Shown: positions 27,750-37,324, counted from the first letter of the stretch. The stretch is 64,000 nt of DNA from DATKNA01 sp963786765 (GCA_963786765.1 CAWBAJ010000010.1:1-64000); one strand, 5' to 3'. The notes: generated from the sequence alone by a model not told the origin. Numbers and translations are program-made.

Positions 27750-27851
27750 CCCGCCTCACTTACACAGTTCGATGACGACCGCCGGGCTCACTCCGTGGAC
27801 GTGCGCACATAGATAGGAAGCAGGACCGAAGTCGCGGGTCCGCTGCCCTGT

Positions 27852-28766
27852 CTACATGGCGGGGCTGCTGTCCGCCAGGACGCGGATCTCCTGCGCGATG
27901 GTGGGCCAAACGGCGGGTGGCAGGGCGTGACCGACACCGGGGAGGACGACGAGTCGCGCGCCGGGGATGGCCGCCGCCGTGTCGTGAGAGGCACGCGGCC
28001 TGAGGATGGGATCGGAATCGCCGCACATGACCAGGACCGGCTTGCTCAGCTGGCTCAGCGGTGCGCCGTGCCACCTGGCACCGGTCTGCCGGCCCTGGGC
28101 GGCGAAGTCACCGAAGCTGCTGATACCCCGTTCCTGGTCGCGGGCGATCGCATCACGCGCGGCCGACTCCTCCACCGGGTAGGCGCTCGTCCCGCCGGCC
28201 CGCAGGATCGCCAGACCGACGGTGGGGTCACCACGTCGGGCGCGGCGCATGAGCGGCACCAGTCGCAGTTGTGTCCCCCACCGGACGTAGCGCAGCAGCA
28301 CCGTCCGCGTGCCGGCGTCGCTGGGCCCCGCGGCGAACGACGTGACGGTCAGGACGCGCCCGGGGTGACGCAGCGCAAGGCGTTGCGCGACGACTCCACC
28401 GAAGGAGAGCCCGAAGAGATGTGCGGCGGGCCACTCGAGCGCGTCGAGCACAGCGGCCGCGTCGTCGACCAGGTCCTCCGCGCGGTATGCCGCCTGTCGA
28501 CGGCGGAACCTGGTGCGGGCGGGACTTGCCGTGGACGCCCGCGCGACGTGGGTGGATTCTCCGGAGTCACGCAGATCGACGACGGCAGGGCGAAAGCCCC
28601 GCTCCTGGAGACATCCGATCAGCCCCTGCGGCCACCAGAAGCGTGACGCCCCCAGCCCCATGATCATGAGCAGTGGGTCCGCGCCGGCCGGGCCCAGATC
28701 GTCATACGCGAGTCGGACAGAGCCGTTGAGCGCGAAGCGGCTGCTGTCATCTCCGCTGACGTTCAT
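27852..28766 (-). CDS. Alpha/beta fold hydrolase
   Basis: 304 residues from ATG 28766, which has GGGAG about nine bases upstream; a longer frame from 28877 lacks a site. The nucleophile elbow is G-L-S-F-G-G, the acid is in C-G-D-S-D-P-I, and the catalytic His is in G-V-G-H-A-L-P. The early L-L-M-I-M-G-L-G is the oxyanion region. Similar proteins are esterases or lipases, such as those related to TAP-like hydrolases. Cytosolic, substrate unknown. It lies 135 bases downstream of the PQQ lipoprotein gene in the same direction. Confidence 0.85.
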   Translation of the reverse strand: MNVSGDDSSRFALNGSVRLAYDDLGPAGADPLLMIMGLGASRFWWPQGLIGCLQERGFRPAVVDLRDSGESTHVARASTASPARTRFRRRQAAYRAEDLVDDAAAVLDALEWPAAHLFGLSFGGVVAQRLALRHPGRVLTVTSFAAGPSDAGTRTVLLRYVRWGTQLRLVPLMRRARRGDPTVGLAILRAGGTSAYPVEESAARDAIARDQERGISSFGDFAAQGRQTGARWHGAPLSQLSKPVLVMCGDSDPILRPRASHDTAAAIPGARLVVLPGVGHALPPAVWPTIAQEIRVLADSSPAM

Positions 28767-28901
28767 CGCGTTACTGCTCCCGCCTGTTGGCCACCACGTT
28801 AGGCCCAGGAACCTGGAGGGGGGCCAGTCGACCAGGAAGTAACGAAGTCGTGCACCGTCAATGGGCCCGTCCGTCATCGCTCGGCTCGCGCTGTGATGCA
28901 G

Positions 28902-30368
28902 TCAGCGCAGCGTCACCACTACGACGCCGTCCATCGTGCCGACCACGGCGGTGTTGCCGGTCAGGAGCGGCGTCGCGAACCGGCTGACGCTGCCGACGCC
29001 GACCGCGGCGCGTTGCTGCCCCGAGCTCAGGTCGAGCGCCACGAGGCGGCCGGCGGACCGGTCGACTGCCAGCACCGTGTCGCCGGCGATCACCGGTGAG
29101 CCGGCCACGGACGGCGGTGCCTGCCAGAGCCGGCGGATCGCCCCCGTCGCCAGGTCCACCCGCAGCGCGGAGACGCCGTTCACACAGGGCAGGACCGCGG
29201 TGACGCTACCGGCCGCCTGCCCCCGGACGTCCGCCGCCGGACCGCCGTAGGCGGCGCAGCCGGACCAGCGCGCCAGCGGACGACCGATACCGCCCAACTG
29301 CCCCTGGCGGAGCACGTACACGTCCCCCGCCTTGCCGGCGGCAACCAGCAGGCCCCGGGGCAGCAGGAGCGGGCCCATCGAGCCGAGGTCGGCGTCCAGG
29401 GCGTTCTCCTCCTGCCAGCCCGCCGGCGCGAACGACGACACCACGCGGACGCCGTCCAGCTCCAGCACCGAGTCACTGCCGTCCCAGGCCCCGGACGTCG
29501 CCTGCCCGTTGCCGACAGCCACGAACAGGTGCCCCGCGGCGTTCACCGCCGGTCCGCTCGGGGCCCAGATGCCGGCCTCGCGGCCGCTCGGCACCCGGTA
29601 CACGTCAAGGCCACCGCCGCCGTTCGTCGCTACCCCGACCACCTTGCCGTGGTACGGCCCGCAGTCCCCGTAGAGCCCGCCGACGGCCACCCACACCCGC
29701 CCTCCGGACAGGGCCAGCGCGGCGCGTTGCTGCTCGAACCGGGGCTGCGCGCCCGGCGGATCGATTCCCCGGCGCCAGCGCACCGCGCCGCTCGCAGTGT
29801 CGAGCGCGATCAGCTCGTGCCGCACCGGCCCGTCCACCTCGGCGACCACGTACACGGTGCTGCTCGCGGGATCGACGACCGGCGTCCCGGTGATCCCGAG
29901 CGGATCGATGTTCCCGCACGGCAGGGTGGCGAGCGGCACGGGCGGCCCCAGCTGGGCACGCCAGACGATCGTCCCGTCGCGCAGCGCGTACACACTGTTC
30001 GCCTCGGTGGCGACGATCGTCACGGCGCCGCCTGTGTGTGTCGCAACCACCGGCTGGGCGTACACAGGCCCGTCCAGGCGGGTGCGGCGTGCCACCGTCA
30101 GCGAGAGCACCGAGGCCGGCGACCCGGTGAAACCGGAACGGCTCTGGTCGCCGTGATAGGTGAGCCATCCGGCGGACGCCGCGGGCCGGCCGGCTCCGGA
30201 CGACGGCGAGCCGGGCCCCGACGTCGTGACCGAGCCGGACGGCGTCCCGGAGGCGGACGGCGTCCCCGAGCTCGTGCCCTGCCCGTCGGAGGATGCGGTC
30301 ACCGAGCAGGCGGCGAGCAGCGCCGCGACGGCCGCGAGGGCGACCAGGCGCCGGGCCAGGCAGGTCAT
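28902..30368 (-). CDS. PQQ-like beta-propeller lipoprotein
   Basis: 488 residues. The N terminus is a lipoprotein signal ending in L-L-A-A-C with Cys21, followed by a Ser/Gly/Pro linker to about residue 65. The rest is a PQQ/quinoprotein-type propeller with repeated blade ends such as V-Y-A-L-R-D-G, E-L-I-A-L-D-T-A-S-G-A-V-R-W and L-V-A-L-D-L-S-S-G. No PQQ-binding residues are evident, so it is probably a surface scaffold or binding protein rather than an enzyme. A 636-bp part of its 3' half is duplicated at 4581-5216. Confidence 0.88.
   Translation of the reverse strand: MTCLARRLVALAAVAALLAACSVTASSDGQGTSSGTPSASGTPSGSVTTSGPGSPSSGAGRPAASAGWLTYHGDQSRSGFTGSPASVLSLTVARRTRLDGPVYAQPVVATHTGGAVTIVATEANSVYALRDGTIVWRAQLGPPVPLATLPCGNIDPLGITGTPVVDPASSTVYVVAEVDGPVRHELIALDTASGAVRWRRGIDPPGAQPRFEQQRAALALSGGRVWVAVGGLYGDCGPYHGKVVGVATNGGGGLDVYRVPSGREAGIWAPSGPAVNAAGHLFVAVGNGQATSGAWDGSDSVLELDGVRVVSSFAPAGWQEENALDADLGSMGPLLLPRGLLVAAGKAGDVYVLRQGQLGGIGRPLARWSGCAAYGGPAADVRGQAAGSVTAVLPCVNGVSALRVDLATGAIRRLWQAPPSVAGSPVIAGDTVLAVDRSAGRLVALDLSSGQQRAAVGVGSVSRFATPLLTGNTAVVGTMDGVVVVTLR
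28922..29557. repeat. 636-bp duplication, copy 2 (source copy)
   Basis: Matches 4581-5216. Because this copy lies inside an intact gene it is the likely donor. Confidence 0.85.
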
Positions 30369-30535
30369 CGCTCCAGTCTGCGTCGGCCAACGGGAGGGGC
30401 ACGTCCGGTCGCGACTCCTGACCGTGTCCCACTCCCCCCACGGTGTAAGTGCGAGCCCCCGGGCGCGACGCGGCCGACGCGCCGCGAACTCGCCGTAGCG
30501 CGTCTATACGGGCGACGCGCAGACGCCTGCTCAGC

Positions 30536-30835
30536 TCACGCCGGCGGCTTGGTCACCCAGACCCGGAAGAGCGTTCCGTTGTGATGCCCGGGCGGGGCGT
30601 CGTAGTCGATCCACACGTGCCAGCCATGGTTGAACCCGTCCCGCAGCAGGCTCAGCATCCCGGTCCGAGCCGGGGCGTTCGAGTCCGATCGCAACTGGAA
30701 CCCGTAGGCGTCGTCCGGGCGGCCGTCGAACTGGACCACCACCTCGACGTCGATCTGGTCGTTGGGCGGCCCGTACGCCGTCCCGACGTCGTGCACCCGT
30801 AGCAGGCTGAGCTGCCCGTTCACGTTGATGGGCAT
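30536..30835 (-). CDS. Stand-alone copy of the C-terminal domain of the upstream propeller protein
   Basis: 99 residues. The core L-S-L-L-R-V-H-D-V-G-T-A-Y-G-P-P and later G-M-L-S-L-L-R-D-G-F-N match, with the same order and spacing, the last about 95 residues of the protein at 30866-33529. No signal peptide. It begins 30 bases after that gene's stop in the same direction, so the two are co-transcribed. No known family was recognised; the domain looks like a small alpha/beta binding module. Confidence 0.75.
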   Translation of the reverse strand: MPINVNGQLSLLRVHDVGTAYGPPNDQIDVEVVVQFDGRPDDAYGFQLRSDSNAPARTGMLSLLRDGFNHGWHVWIDYDAPPGHHNGTLFRVWVTKPPA

Positions 30836-30865
30836 ACTTGGCTCCCTCGCCTCGAACTGGCTCGA

Positions 30866-33529
30866 TCAGCTGGCTTCGATCACGCGCACGATGTCCCCGA
30901 TCCGGCATCCGGTCCGGATGAATTCCAGCCGCACCGGCCGCCCGGCGTTGAAGGCATCCCGCAGCAGGTCGAGCATCCCCTCGGCGGCGGGCCGGTGACC
31001 GTCGTCGCGCAGCCGGAGCGCGAAGGCCTTCTCCGGCTGGCTGTCCAGCCACACGATCACCTCGGCGTCGGTGAAATCGTCCGGCGGGCCGTAGCCCGTT
31101 CCCGGGTCGTGCACGCGCAACAGCGTGATCAGGCCCACGGCGGCCTGCAGGCTCCCCTTCGGGAACTCCCAGTCCGGCGGCAAGGGATGCAGCCGCTGCA
31201 GGCCACGGTTGCCGGTCCCGACGTAGACGCTGCGCTCGCACGACAGCCAGTCGTAGAACAGGCTCGTCGGCGTGATCGACATCGCCGTGGACCGCAGCAG
31301 GGGCTCCCAGTTGTGGCGGTTCTGGGTGAAGAACACCCCGGAGATACCGGCGGCGATCACGAACCCCGGCCGCGCCGGATCGAACGCCATGTCGCGCAGG
31401 ACGGCGTCCTGCGCGTTGCCCACGTCGTTGTCCCCGAGTTCGAAAGGATAGGTGCCGGCCCCGGTGACCATCCGGTTCGGCGACGTGTCGAAGTGCCAGC
31501 TGTTGCCGCCGTCACTGGACAGGTAGACGCCGTCCGTGCTCAGCACGTAGATGACGGACGGCCGGTAGGGGTCGACGAAGAAGCGCACCGCGGTCGACGG
31601 CCCCGTGCCGGCGCTCGCCGGCACGATCGCACGCCAGGCGGTATCGCCCGGCGCAAGCTTCCACACTCCTCGCGGGCCACGACCGATCCCCGGCAACGGG
31701 GCCTGGTCGCCCACGTAGAACGTCGGTGCGTCGTGCCCGCCGGACGCCTGGACGATCGAGATCCGCGGGTCCGGCAGTGCGGGGCCGACCTGGAACGCCG
31801 CCACTCCGGGCCCTTCGGCGGTCGCCGAGGTCACCCACTGCTGGTCCACGGTGATGCTGCTGAGGGCGGTCGTGCGCAGCAGCAGAGCCGGATCCCGACC
31901 GACGACGCCGGTGAAACGGATCGTCACCAGATCGCCGTCCGGGCGCGGGGCAGCTCCCGCGGGCGTGAGCACCAGCGGCCGGTAACCATAGTTCGCCCAG
32001 AAGCTCACCACGTTCCAGCCGCGGACCGGGTGGCCGTCACTCGCGTTGATCGCCGGGGGTGGCCCAGGGATGCGGTGGAGCTGCGAGGTGCCTATAGCGG
32101 TGTCCGGAGGAGTGCTGCCGGGTCCGGAGCACAGGTATATCTCGCCGGGCACTCCGTTCGCGGGCTTGCTCCGCGGCGCGAACAGCACGGTGCGGTTGGG
32201 CTGGCGAAGGTCGGCGAACTGGTAGTCGTTGTCGCCCCCCAGGTAGATCAGGGTCTTCCAGGTGGCACCGCCGTCCGGGGTGCTGAAGCCGTTGTTGTCG
32301 CCGCCGCCGATCGCGATCGACACCTGGCCACGCGACCCGACGTTGACCGACACGCTCGCGACGTTCAGCGTGGACAGACCGGCGGCGTTCCGCCAGGTCC
32401 GCATCCCGTCGGTGCTGACGTTGATCCCGCCGTCATTGATCAGCAACGCGCGGCCGAACGTCGGCAGCGATACGTCTGGACCCCAAGGGTGAAAGTCCGC
32501 GCTGAGCGCCAGATCATGCGGGTCGACGTGACAGTTCCCGTCCTCCGAGCGGCTCCATTCGAGGGTGGACTCCGGGTCGCGGCCGATGCCGTGCACCGAC
32601 CGGCGGTCGCTGGCGTAGAGCGAGAAGAGGCCCTCCGGAGTCAGGTGCGGCACGAGGAAGGTGGCGCCGCTGTCCGTGCCGCCGGCCACCGGCGGCGCAG
32701 GGAGTTGCGTCCACGAGGCAGGGCCGGTCGCGGGCGCCGGCGGGTAGACCCCCTTCCAGAGGGTCAGGTCGTCCTGCATCAGGTAGATGACGTTGTCGTG
32801 TTGCGGGTGGATCGCCAGGGCGCGCGCGCCCGAACCCGCGGTGTCGGTGACCGGGCCCAGCCACCGGGGTGCGGGATCGGTGTGCCAGGTCGCTGCGCCG
32901 TCGAGGGAGTACCAGACCCGCTGCCCCGCCGCGTACACCCGCCGTCCGGTCGCGGCCATCGGCCCGGCCACGACGTGGAACGCACCGCCGCTGCCGGGCT
33001 CAGGCTCACTCTCGGTCCAGCTCAGTCCGCCGTTCGTGCTCCGAGCCACGGCCAGGTCGCCGGCCACATAGATCGTGCTCGGGTTGTCAGGGGCGGCGAA
33101 GATCTGGCCCGCGTCCCCGACCACCGTGGTCCCACCGAACACCCGGCTGAACTGATGCACCCGGCGCCAGCCGAGCCCGCCGTTCTCCGTCCGGTAGATG
33201 CCGGCCAGGCTGTTCAGGCGGCGGTCCCGGCCGGTCGAGGCGAGCACGACGTCGCTGTTGGCCGGGGAGACGAACAGGTCGTAGACATTCGTCATCGGCA
33301 GCGCTTGGTCCGGTGTCGGACCTCCCCGGACCGCCGGCAACCAGTCCGGATGCCACCAGGTCTCACCGCCGTCGTCGGATCGCCAGACGCCGGAATGCCC
33401 GCCCAGGTAGGCCCGGGCCCCATCCGGCGAGATCGCCACACACAAGCCCTTGCCCGACACCGACTGGTCGGTGCGCGGCAGAGACCCGTGGAACGTGCTC
33501 ACGGCCGGGCTGACGTCGTCGATCTGCAC
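30866..33529 (-). CDS. Large BNR/VPS10-like propeller protein with a novel C-terminal domain
   Basis: 887 residues, ATG 33529 preceded by GGAGG. Repeated Asp-box/BNR segments (S-D-D-G-G-E-T-W-W, S-T-N-G-G-L-S-W, T-P-D-G-G-A-T-W-K, S-S-D-G-G-N-S-W) are spread over residues about 45-770, indicating two stacked propellers as in sortilin/VPS10-like or exo-xyloglucanase-like proteins. The last about 95 residues are a separate domain repeated as the next gene. There is no signal peptide despite the extracellular character of the fold. No catalytic assignment is possible. Confidence 0.8.
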   Translation of the reverse strand: MQIDDVSPAVSTFHGSLPRTDQSVSGKGLCVAISPDGARAYLGGHSGVWRSDDGGETWWHPDWLPAVRGGPTPDQALPMTNVYDLFVSPANSDVVLASTGRDRRLNSLAGIYRTENGGLGWRRVHQFSRVFGGTTVVGDAGQIFAAPDNPSTIYVAGDLAVARSTNGGLSWTESEPEPGSGGAFHVVAGPMAATGRRVYAAGQRVWYSLDGAATWHTDPAPRWLGPVTDTAGSGARALAIHPQHDNVIYLMQDDLTLWKGVYPPAPATGPASWTQLPAPPVAGGTDSGATFLVPHLTPEGLFSLYASDRRSVHGIGRDPESTLEWSRSEDGNCHVDPHDLALSADFHPWGPDVSLPTFGRALLINDGGINVSTDGMRTWRNAAGLSTLNVASVSVNVGSRGQVSIAIGGGDNNGFSTPDGGATWKTLIYLGGDNDYQFADLRQPNRTVLFAPRSKPANGVPGEIYLCSGPGSTPPDTAIGTSQLHRIPGPPPAINASDGHPVRGWNVVSFWANYGYRPLVLTPAGAAPRPDGDLVTIRFTGVVGRDPALLLRTTALSSITVDQQWVTSATAEGPGVAAFQVGPALPDPRISIVQASGGHDAPTFYVGDQAPLPGIGRGPRGVWKLAPGDTAWRAIVPASAGTGPSTAVRFFVDPYRPSVIYVLSTDGVYLSSDGGNSWHFDTSPNRMVTGAGTYPFELGDNDVGNAQDAVLRDMAFDPARPGFVIAAGISGVFFTQNRHNWEPLLRSTAMSITPTSLFYDWLSCERSVYVGTGNRGLQRLHPLPPDWEFPKGSLQAAVGLITLLRVHDPGTGYGPPDDFTDAEVIVWLDSQPEKAFALRLRDDGHRPAAEGMLDLLRDAFNAGRPVRLEFIRTGCRIGDIVRVIEAS

Positions 33530-33769
33530 GGCGGCCTCCAGAACTGGCGTAGAGCGGATGGTCCGGGGCTGCCTCAGACGCCAGGGTCGACGACGGGCGT
33601 CCGAGATCCGGGGTCATCCCCCGCCGCGCATTCAGCGAAGAAACGAAGCCGCAGGCGACCGGACATGGCGTCCTCCCCGAGAGCTGATCTTCAAGCATCC
33701 CACCCGAGACAGCCAGATCACTCGTCGCCTAGATGAGAACCCGGACACGAAGCCTGATACGGGCGTCGA

Positions 33770-33826
33770 GCAGCTGACGTACGGCCAGCCGTCGGCGCCG
33801 ATCAACACCCAGGTCCGCTGTCGCCT
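33770..33826 (-). pseudogene. Short N-terminal scrap of an Ada-like zinc-site protein
   Basis: About 18 codons reading R-T-W-V-L-I-G-A-D-G-W-P-Y-V-S match the start of the protein at 42293-42637 (R-T-W-T-L-I-G-R-D-G-K-P-Y-V-S). The zinc-site region does not follow. Confidence 0.4.
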
Positions 33827-34334
33827 AGAACTTCTGGTGAGTCCGGCTGCTGTCACGAATCCCATCAGCTGAGGGGCGTCGCGGCACCCAGCGGTGCACG
33901 CTCTGGCCGTAATCCTTGTAGGAGGCAGCGAACTCGCGCCGCAAGTGCGGCTCCTCGTAGCCGACCACGAACAGGTGGAAGCACGCGGCCATCACGGCCG
34001 CGTAGATCACGAGCGACCACGACAGAAAGACCCAGGCCTCTCCCAGCACGACCATGAGCGCGGACAGGTAGATCGGATTCCGGACCCACCGATACGGACC
34101 CACCGTGACCACGCGACGGGGCGCATCCCACGGACCCGGGGTGCCACGCCCGACCACAGCGAAGGCCCGAACACAGATCACGTACAGCGCGACCCCAGCC
34201 GCGACAAGGATCACCCCGTACCAAGCCCGCACCGCGGCACCCGCCGACCCGAGCACCAACCACGGCCCGACCACCGCGCCCAGACCGGGCACGACCAGCG
34301 AGAACAGCACATTGCGCACGGCAAGACTCGCCAT
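33825..34334 (-). CDS. Isoprenylcysteine carboxyl methyltransferase-like membrane protein
   Basis: 169 residues with four to five membrane segments (about 9-30, 36-56, 89-108, 110-128). The SAM-binding C-terminal signature of the ICMT/PEMT superfamily is present: G-P-Y-R-W-V-R-N-P-I-Y near residue 77, then E-E-P-H-L-R-R-E-F and Y-K-D-Y. GGAGG precedes ATG 34334. Bacterial members methylate unknown small or lipid substrates at the membrane. Confidence 0.85.
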   Translation of the reverse strand: MASLAVRNVLFSLVVPGLGAVVGPWLVLGSAGAAVRAWYGVILVAAGVALYVICVRAFAVVGRGTPGPWDAPRRVVTVGPYRWVRNPIYLSALMVVLGEAWVFLSWSLVIYAAVMAACFHLFVVGYEEPHLRREFAASYKDYGQSVHRWVPRRPSADGIRDSSRTHQKF

Positions 34335-34497
34335 CGCTGCCTCCGCTCCGAGCCAGCACCACGGACCCGCTACGGACCCACCCCGACTCTAGGACTGCCC
34401 CGGCACCGGACGGTGCTGGAGGTTCCACGTCTGGACGGGCGGGATCAAGCGTCCATCTGCCTCTCCTCTGTCGGAGTCCCGGCGAATACTGAACGCC

Positions 34498-34941
34498 ATG
34501 AACACGTCCGCGCCACTGGCGAACCTGATCACTCTTGGTGCGCGTGATCTTCCCGCACTGCGGAACTTCTACCGCGCGCTCGGCTGGCCGCAGATCATGG
34601 ACGACGGCGAGTTCGTGGCCTTCGAGCTGCGCGGCATCGTCTTGGCCCTGTTCCCGCTGGCCAAGCTCGCCCGGGACGGCAACACCGACCCCGACCGGGG
34701 CACCGGGGGCATCCGGTTCACCATCGGCGTGATGGTCGACAGCGCCGACGAGGTCGACCGGTTGACCGAGCAGATGCGGGCAGCCGGCGCACGCGTTACC
34801 AAGGAACCTGTCGACGCGGAGTTCTTCAGCGGACGATCGGCCTACGTCTGCGACCCAGAAGGCAACTACTTCGAGATCGCCTGGGCCGACATGCCGAACA
34901 ACCCCGTCCTCGTCGCGGCCCGACGAGCTGCGGGGGCCTGA
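34498..34941 (+). CDS. VOC (glyoxalase-like) family protein
   Basis: 147 residues, two beta-alpha-beta-beta-beta modules of the vicinal oxygen chelate fold. Landmarks are I-T-L-G-A-R-D-L-P-A-L-R-N-F-Y near the start, a central F-T-I-G-V-M-V-D, and the closing C-D-P-E-G-N-Y-F-E-I-A-W with a metal-type glutamate. Substrate unknown; some relatives give drug or toxin resistance. Cytosolic. Confidence 0.85.
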   Translation: MNTSAPLANLITLGARDLPALRNFYRALGWPQIMDDGEFVAFELRGIVLALFPLAKLARDGNTDPDRGTGGIRFTIGVMVDSADEVDRLTEQMRAAGARVTKEPVDAEFFSGRSAYVCDPEGNYFEIAWADMPNNPVLVAARRAAGA

Positions 34942-35116
34942 GCACGGAACCGTCCTCCGGCACGATGAGGGCGAGTGGGCGAATCAGCACCTACCAGAGG
35001 TTCCCGCCGCCTGGCTAGACTCTCGATCTCAATCGGCGACCGCGGCGCCACGGGAACTTCCGCTGATCGTGGGCGAGAGCCCCGCGGAATGCGTCGCGCC
35101 TCCCTGGGGAGACGCA

Positions 35117-36760
35117 ATGGTGCTCTCGACTGCCGCCCTGGCCGCCCTGCCACCCCGCGCCGACGCGAGACCTGCTCGCTACGCCCTGGAGCTGAGACCG
35201 GAGCAGGACCCGGGAGCGGTCGCGGCCGATGTCACGTCGACGCTGCCCGAGTTCGGCCCCGCGGTCACGGCCATCTCACCCTCGGACCAGCGCGTTCTCG
35301 TGCTCGAGCTCGCCGACCGCACGCTGCAAGGCGCCGAACCCGCCAGGGCATTCGCAGCCGGCTACGCCCTGGCCGACGACTTCGGCCTGCGCACCGCCGA
35401 GCCGGATCTTCCCACGCCGTTCTTCCCCGAGGAGGATCCACCACCTGCGGGCGTTCCGGTGGAAGCGTTCCGCTTCCCTCCCGGCTGCTGGGTGGACGCC
35501 GAGGACGGCCTGCCCGACACGTGGGCCGTGAATCGGATCAAGGCACCGGAGGCCTGGCAGTTCGCCGTGGACGCCGGCCGGCCGTCGCGCGGGCGCGGTG
35601 TGATCATCGCGCAGCTGGACACGGGTCTCGTCGCGCATGTCGAACTCGTCGGCGTCCCGCGCCAGGGCGACTACGACGTCCTGGACCATGACACGGACCC
35701 AACGGATCCCCTCACCGGCGCCAACCCGGGGCATGGCGTGGGCACGGCGAGCGTTGCCGTCTCGCCGGAGAGCCTTCAGGTCGCAGGATCGGCGCCGGAA
35801 GCCACGCTGATGCCGATCCGGGCGATCACCAGCGTCATCGAGGTGAGCCAGGTCTCGGTTGCCGAAGCCATCAACCGCGCCGTCGACGAGGGCGCCAACG
35901 TCATCAGCATGAGCCTCGGCGGGGTGGCGGCCGCCGCACTGGAGCGAGCTGTGAGTCGCGCGGTGGCCGCCGACATCATCGTGCTCGCGGCCGCCGGCAA
36001 CTGCGTCCGCACCGTGGTGTGGCCCGCGCGGTACGACGACTGCATCGCGGTCGCGGGCACCAATGCCGCCGACGCGATGTGGAAGGGCACCTGCCGAGGG
36101 CCCGCCGTGGACATCTCCGCACCCGCCCAGAACGTCTACAAGGCGGCAACCTCGAGCTTCGTTGCCGTCGAGCAGGGCCAGGGGACGAGCTTCGCAGTGG
36201 CCCTCGTCGCAGGTGTCGCGGGCCTGTGGCTCGCCTATCACGGGCGTCCCGACGTGATTGCAGCCGCCCGGGCCCGGGGGGAGACGGTCCAGGGCATGTT
36301 CCTCCGGTTGCTCCGTGCCACGGCGCGACGGCCACAAGGCTGGAACACGTCCGAGATGGGCGCCGGCATTGTCGACGCGCAGGCCATGCTCGCGGCCGAC
36401 CTCGACCTGGGCTCCGGGTCGGCGCAGCCGCACCCGCTGAACGAGCCGGAGTCCGCCGTGGCCGGGCTCGTGGCCGAGACCGTCGGTGTGGACGCGGTTC
36501 CCGACCCCGATCTCGACTGGCGGCGCTACGGTCCTGAGCTGGCGACCGTCCTGCTCGAGGCGCAGCTGGCGGCGTCAGCCGGCACCACAGACACCGACGC
36601 CGGCACGGGAGAGGCCCGGAACGAGCGCACAGCGCCGTCGCGGCCGACGCTCCCGGTCAGCGAGTCCTTGGCCGGGGCCATCGGCAACCCCAGACTCCGG
36701 GACCATCTCGGCCTGGACGACGAGCTGCCCGCCGGGGCCGGGGAGGTGCAGCCGCAATGA
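35117..36760 (+). CDS. S8 (subtilisin-like) serine peptidase without signal peptide
   Basis: 547 residues from ATG 35117 (GGGGAG six bases upstream; GTG 35069 is a longer alternative). The triad is Asp168 in Q-L-D-T-G, His206 in P-G-H-G-V-G and Ser358 in G-T-S-F-A, with the oxyanion Asn295 in A-A-A-G-N. A pro-like N-terminal region of about 130 residues and an acidic, disordered tail of about 110 residues flank the domain. No export signal is visible, in contrast to most subtilases. The gene converges on two small genes. Confidence 0.88.
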   Translation: MVLSTAALAALPPRADARPARYALELRPEQDPGAVAADVTSTLPEFGPAVTAISPSDQRVLVLELADRTLQGAEPARAFAAGYALADDFGLRTAEPDLPTPFFPEEDPPPAGVPVEAFRFPPGCWVDAEDGLPDTWAVNRIKAPEAWQFAVDAGRPSRGRGVIIAQLDTGLVAHVELVGVPRQGDYDVLDHDTDPTDPLTGANPGHGVGTASVAVSPESLQVAGSAPEATLMPIRAITSVIEVSQVSVAEAINRAVDEGANVISMSLGGVAAAALERAVSRAVAADIIVLAAAGNCVRTVVWPARYDDCIAVAGTNAADAMWKGTCRGPAVDISAPAQNVYKAATSSFVAVEQGQGTSFAVALVAGVAGLWLAYHGRPDVIAAARARGETVQGMFLRLLRATARRPQGWNTSEMGAGIVDAQAMLAADLDLGSGSAQPHPLNEPESAVAGLVAETVGVDAVPDPDLDWRRYGPELATVLLEAQLAASAGTTDTDAGTGEARNERTAPSRPTLPVSESLAGAIGNPRLRDHLGLDDELPAGAGEVQPQ

Positions 36761-36968
36761 GCGGGACCGTCCGCGCTTGCGTCAAGAGCCACTCGATGGC
36801 GTCCACGGGCACCCGCTGCTCGCCGAAGACTGTGAATCTGCGCACACCGGTCTCACCATCCTCGAACACTTCGGCGACTCGTTCACCATCGTCCCTCGAC
36901 AACTCCAGAGCCATGCCGTCACGCTCGCCGACCGAACTCGCGAGCAGCAGGCGATAGCCGGCGATCAC
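36657..36968 (-). CDS. Hypothetical protein, overlapping the S8 gene end
   Basis: GTG 36968 overlaps the TGA of the preceding small gene (GTGA), indicating coupling. About 70 N-terminal residues look coding (V-G-E-R-D-G-M-A-L-E-L-S, then R-R-F-T-V-F-G-E-Q-R-V-P-V-D-A-I-E-W-L-L). The last about 30 are antisense to the S8 gene and Arg/Pro-rich, so the natural stop may be lost. Base composition is lower in GC than neighbours. Unrecognised. Confidence 0.45.
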   Translation of the reverse strand: MIAGYRLLLASSVGERDGMALELSRDDGERVAEVFEDGETGVRRFTVFGEQRVPVDAIEWLLTQARTVPLIAAAPPRPRRAARRPGRDGPGVWGCRWPRPRTR

Positions 36969-37150
36969 GGAACAGGCTCCAAGAAATCCATGAGACAACC
37001 ATCGTTGCTGATTCTGACGCCCGGCCCGTGGAATCCCAGAATATTCGTCACCCGATCAAGGACCTCCGTCCTTCTTGACGCTCCCGGTGACGGGTCCCAC
37101 GTGAACGTCTGCGAACTCGCCTGAAGTGCGCTCGACAGGCGGTCGTTCAC
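36965..37150 (-). CDS. Small hypothetical protein
   Basis: 61 residues from ATG 37150, ending D-F-L-E-P-V-P, with its stop overlapping the next gene's GTG. It has no signal, no cysteine pair and no known motif. The GTGA overlap and shared lower GC link it with 36657-36968 as a two-gene unit, perhaps acquired. Confidence 0.4.
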   Translation of the reverse strand: MNDRLSSALQASSQTFTWDPSPGASRRTEVLDRVTNILGFHGPGVRISNDGCLMDFLEPVP

Positions 37151-37324
37151 TCACGCGACCGTTGTCGTGATGCAGATCCGCATCACGACAACGGCCGCCG
37201 CGCGACCCTTCCTCCCCCGACGAGCCCCGCATCGCCGCCGAGGTCCTGCCCCACGCACAGATGCGCCCGTGAAGTCGGACATCAACGGTGCGCAGGGCCC
37301 CCCCGCCCCGATCCAACTCCCTGG

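Noticed and set aside
30995..33736. 913-codon open frame on the plus strand
   Set aside because: Antisense shadow of the BNR/VPS10-like gene, rich in Arg/Gly with no recognisable domain.
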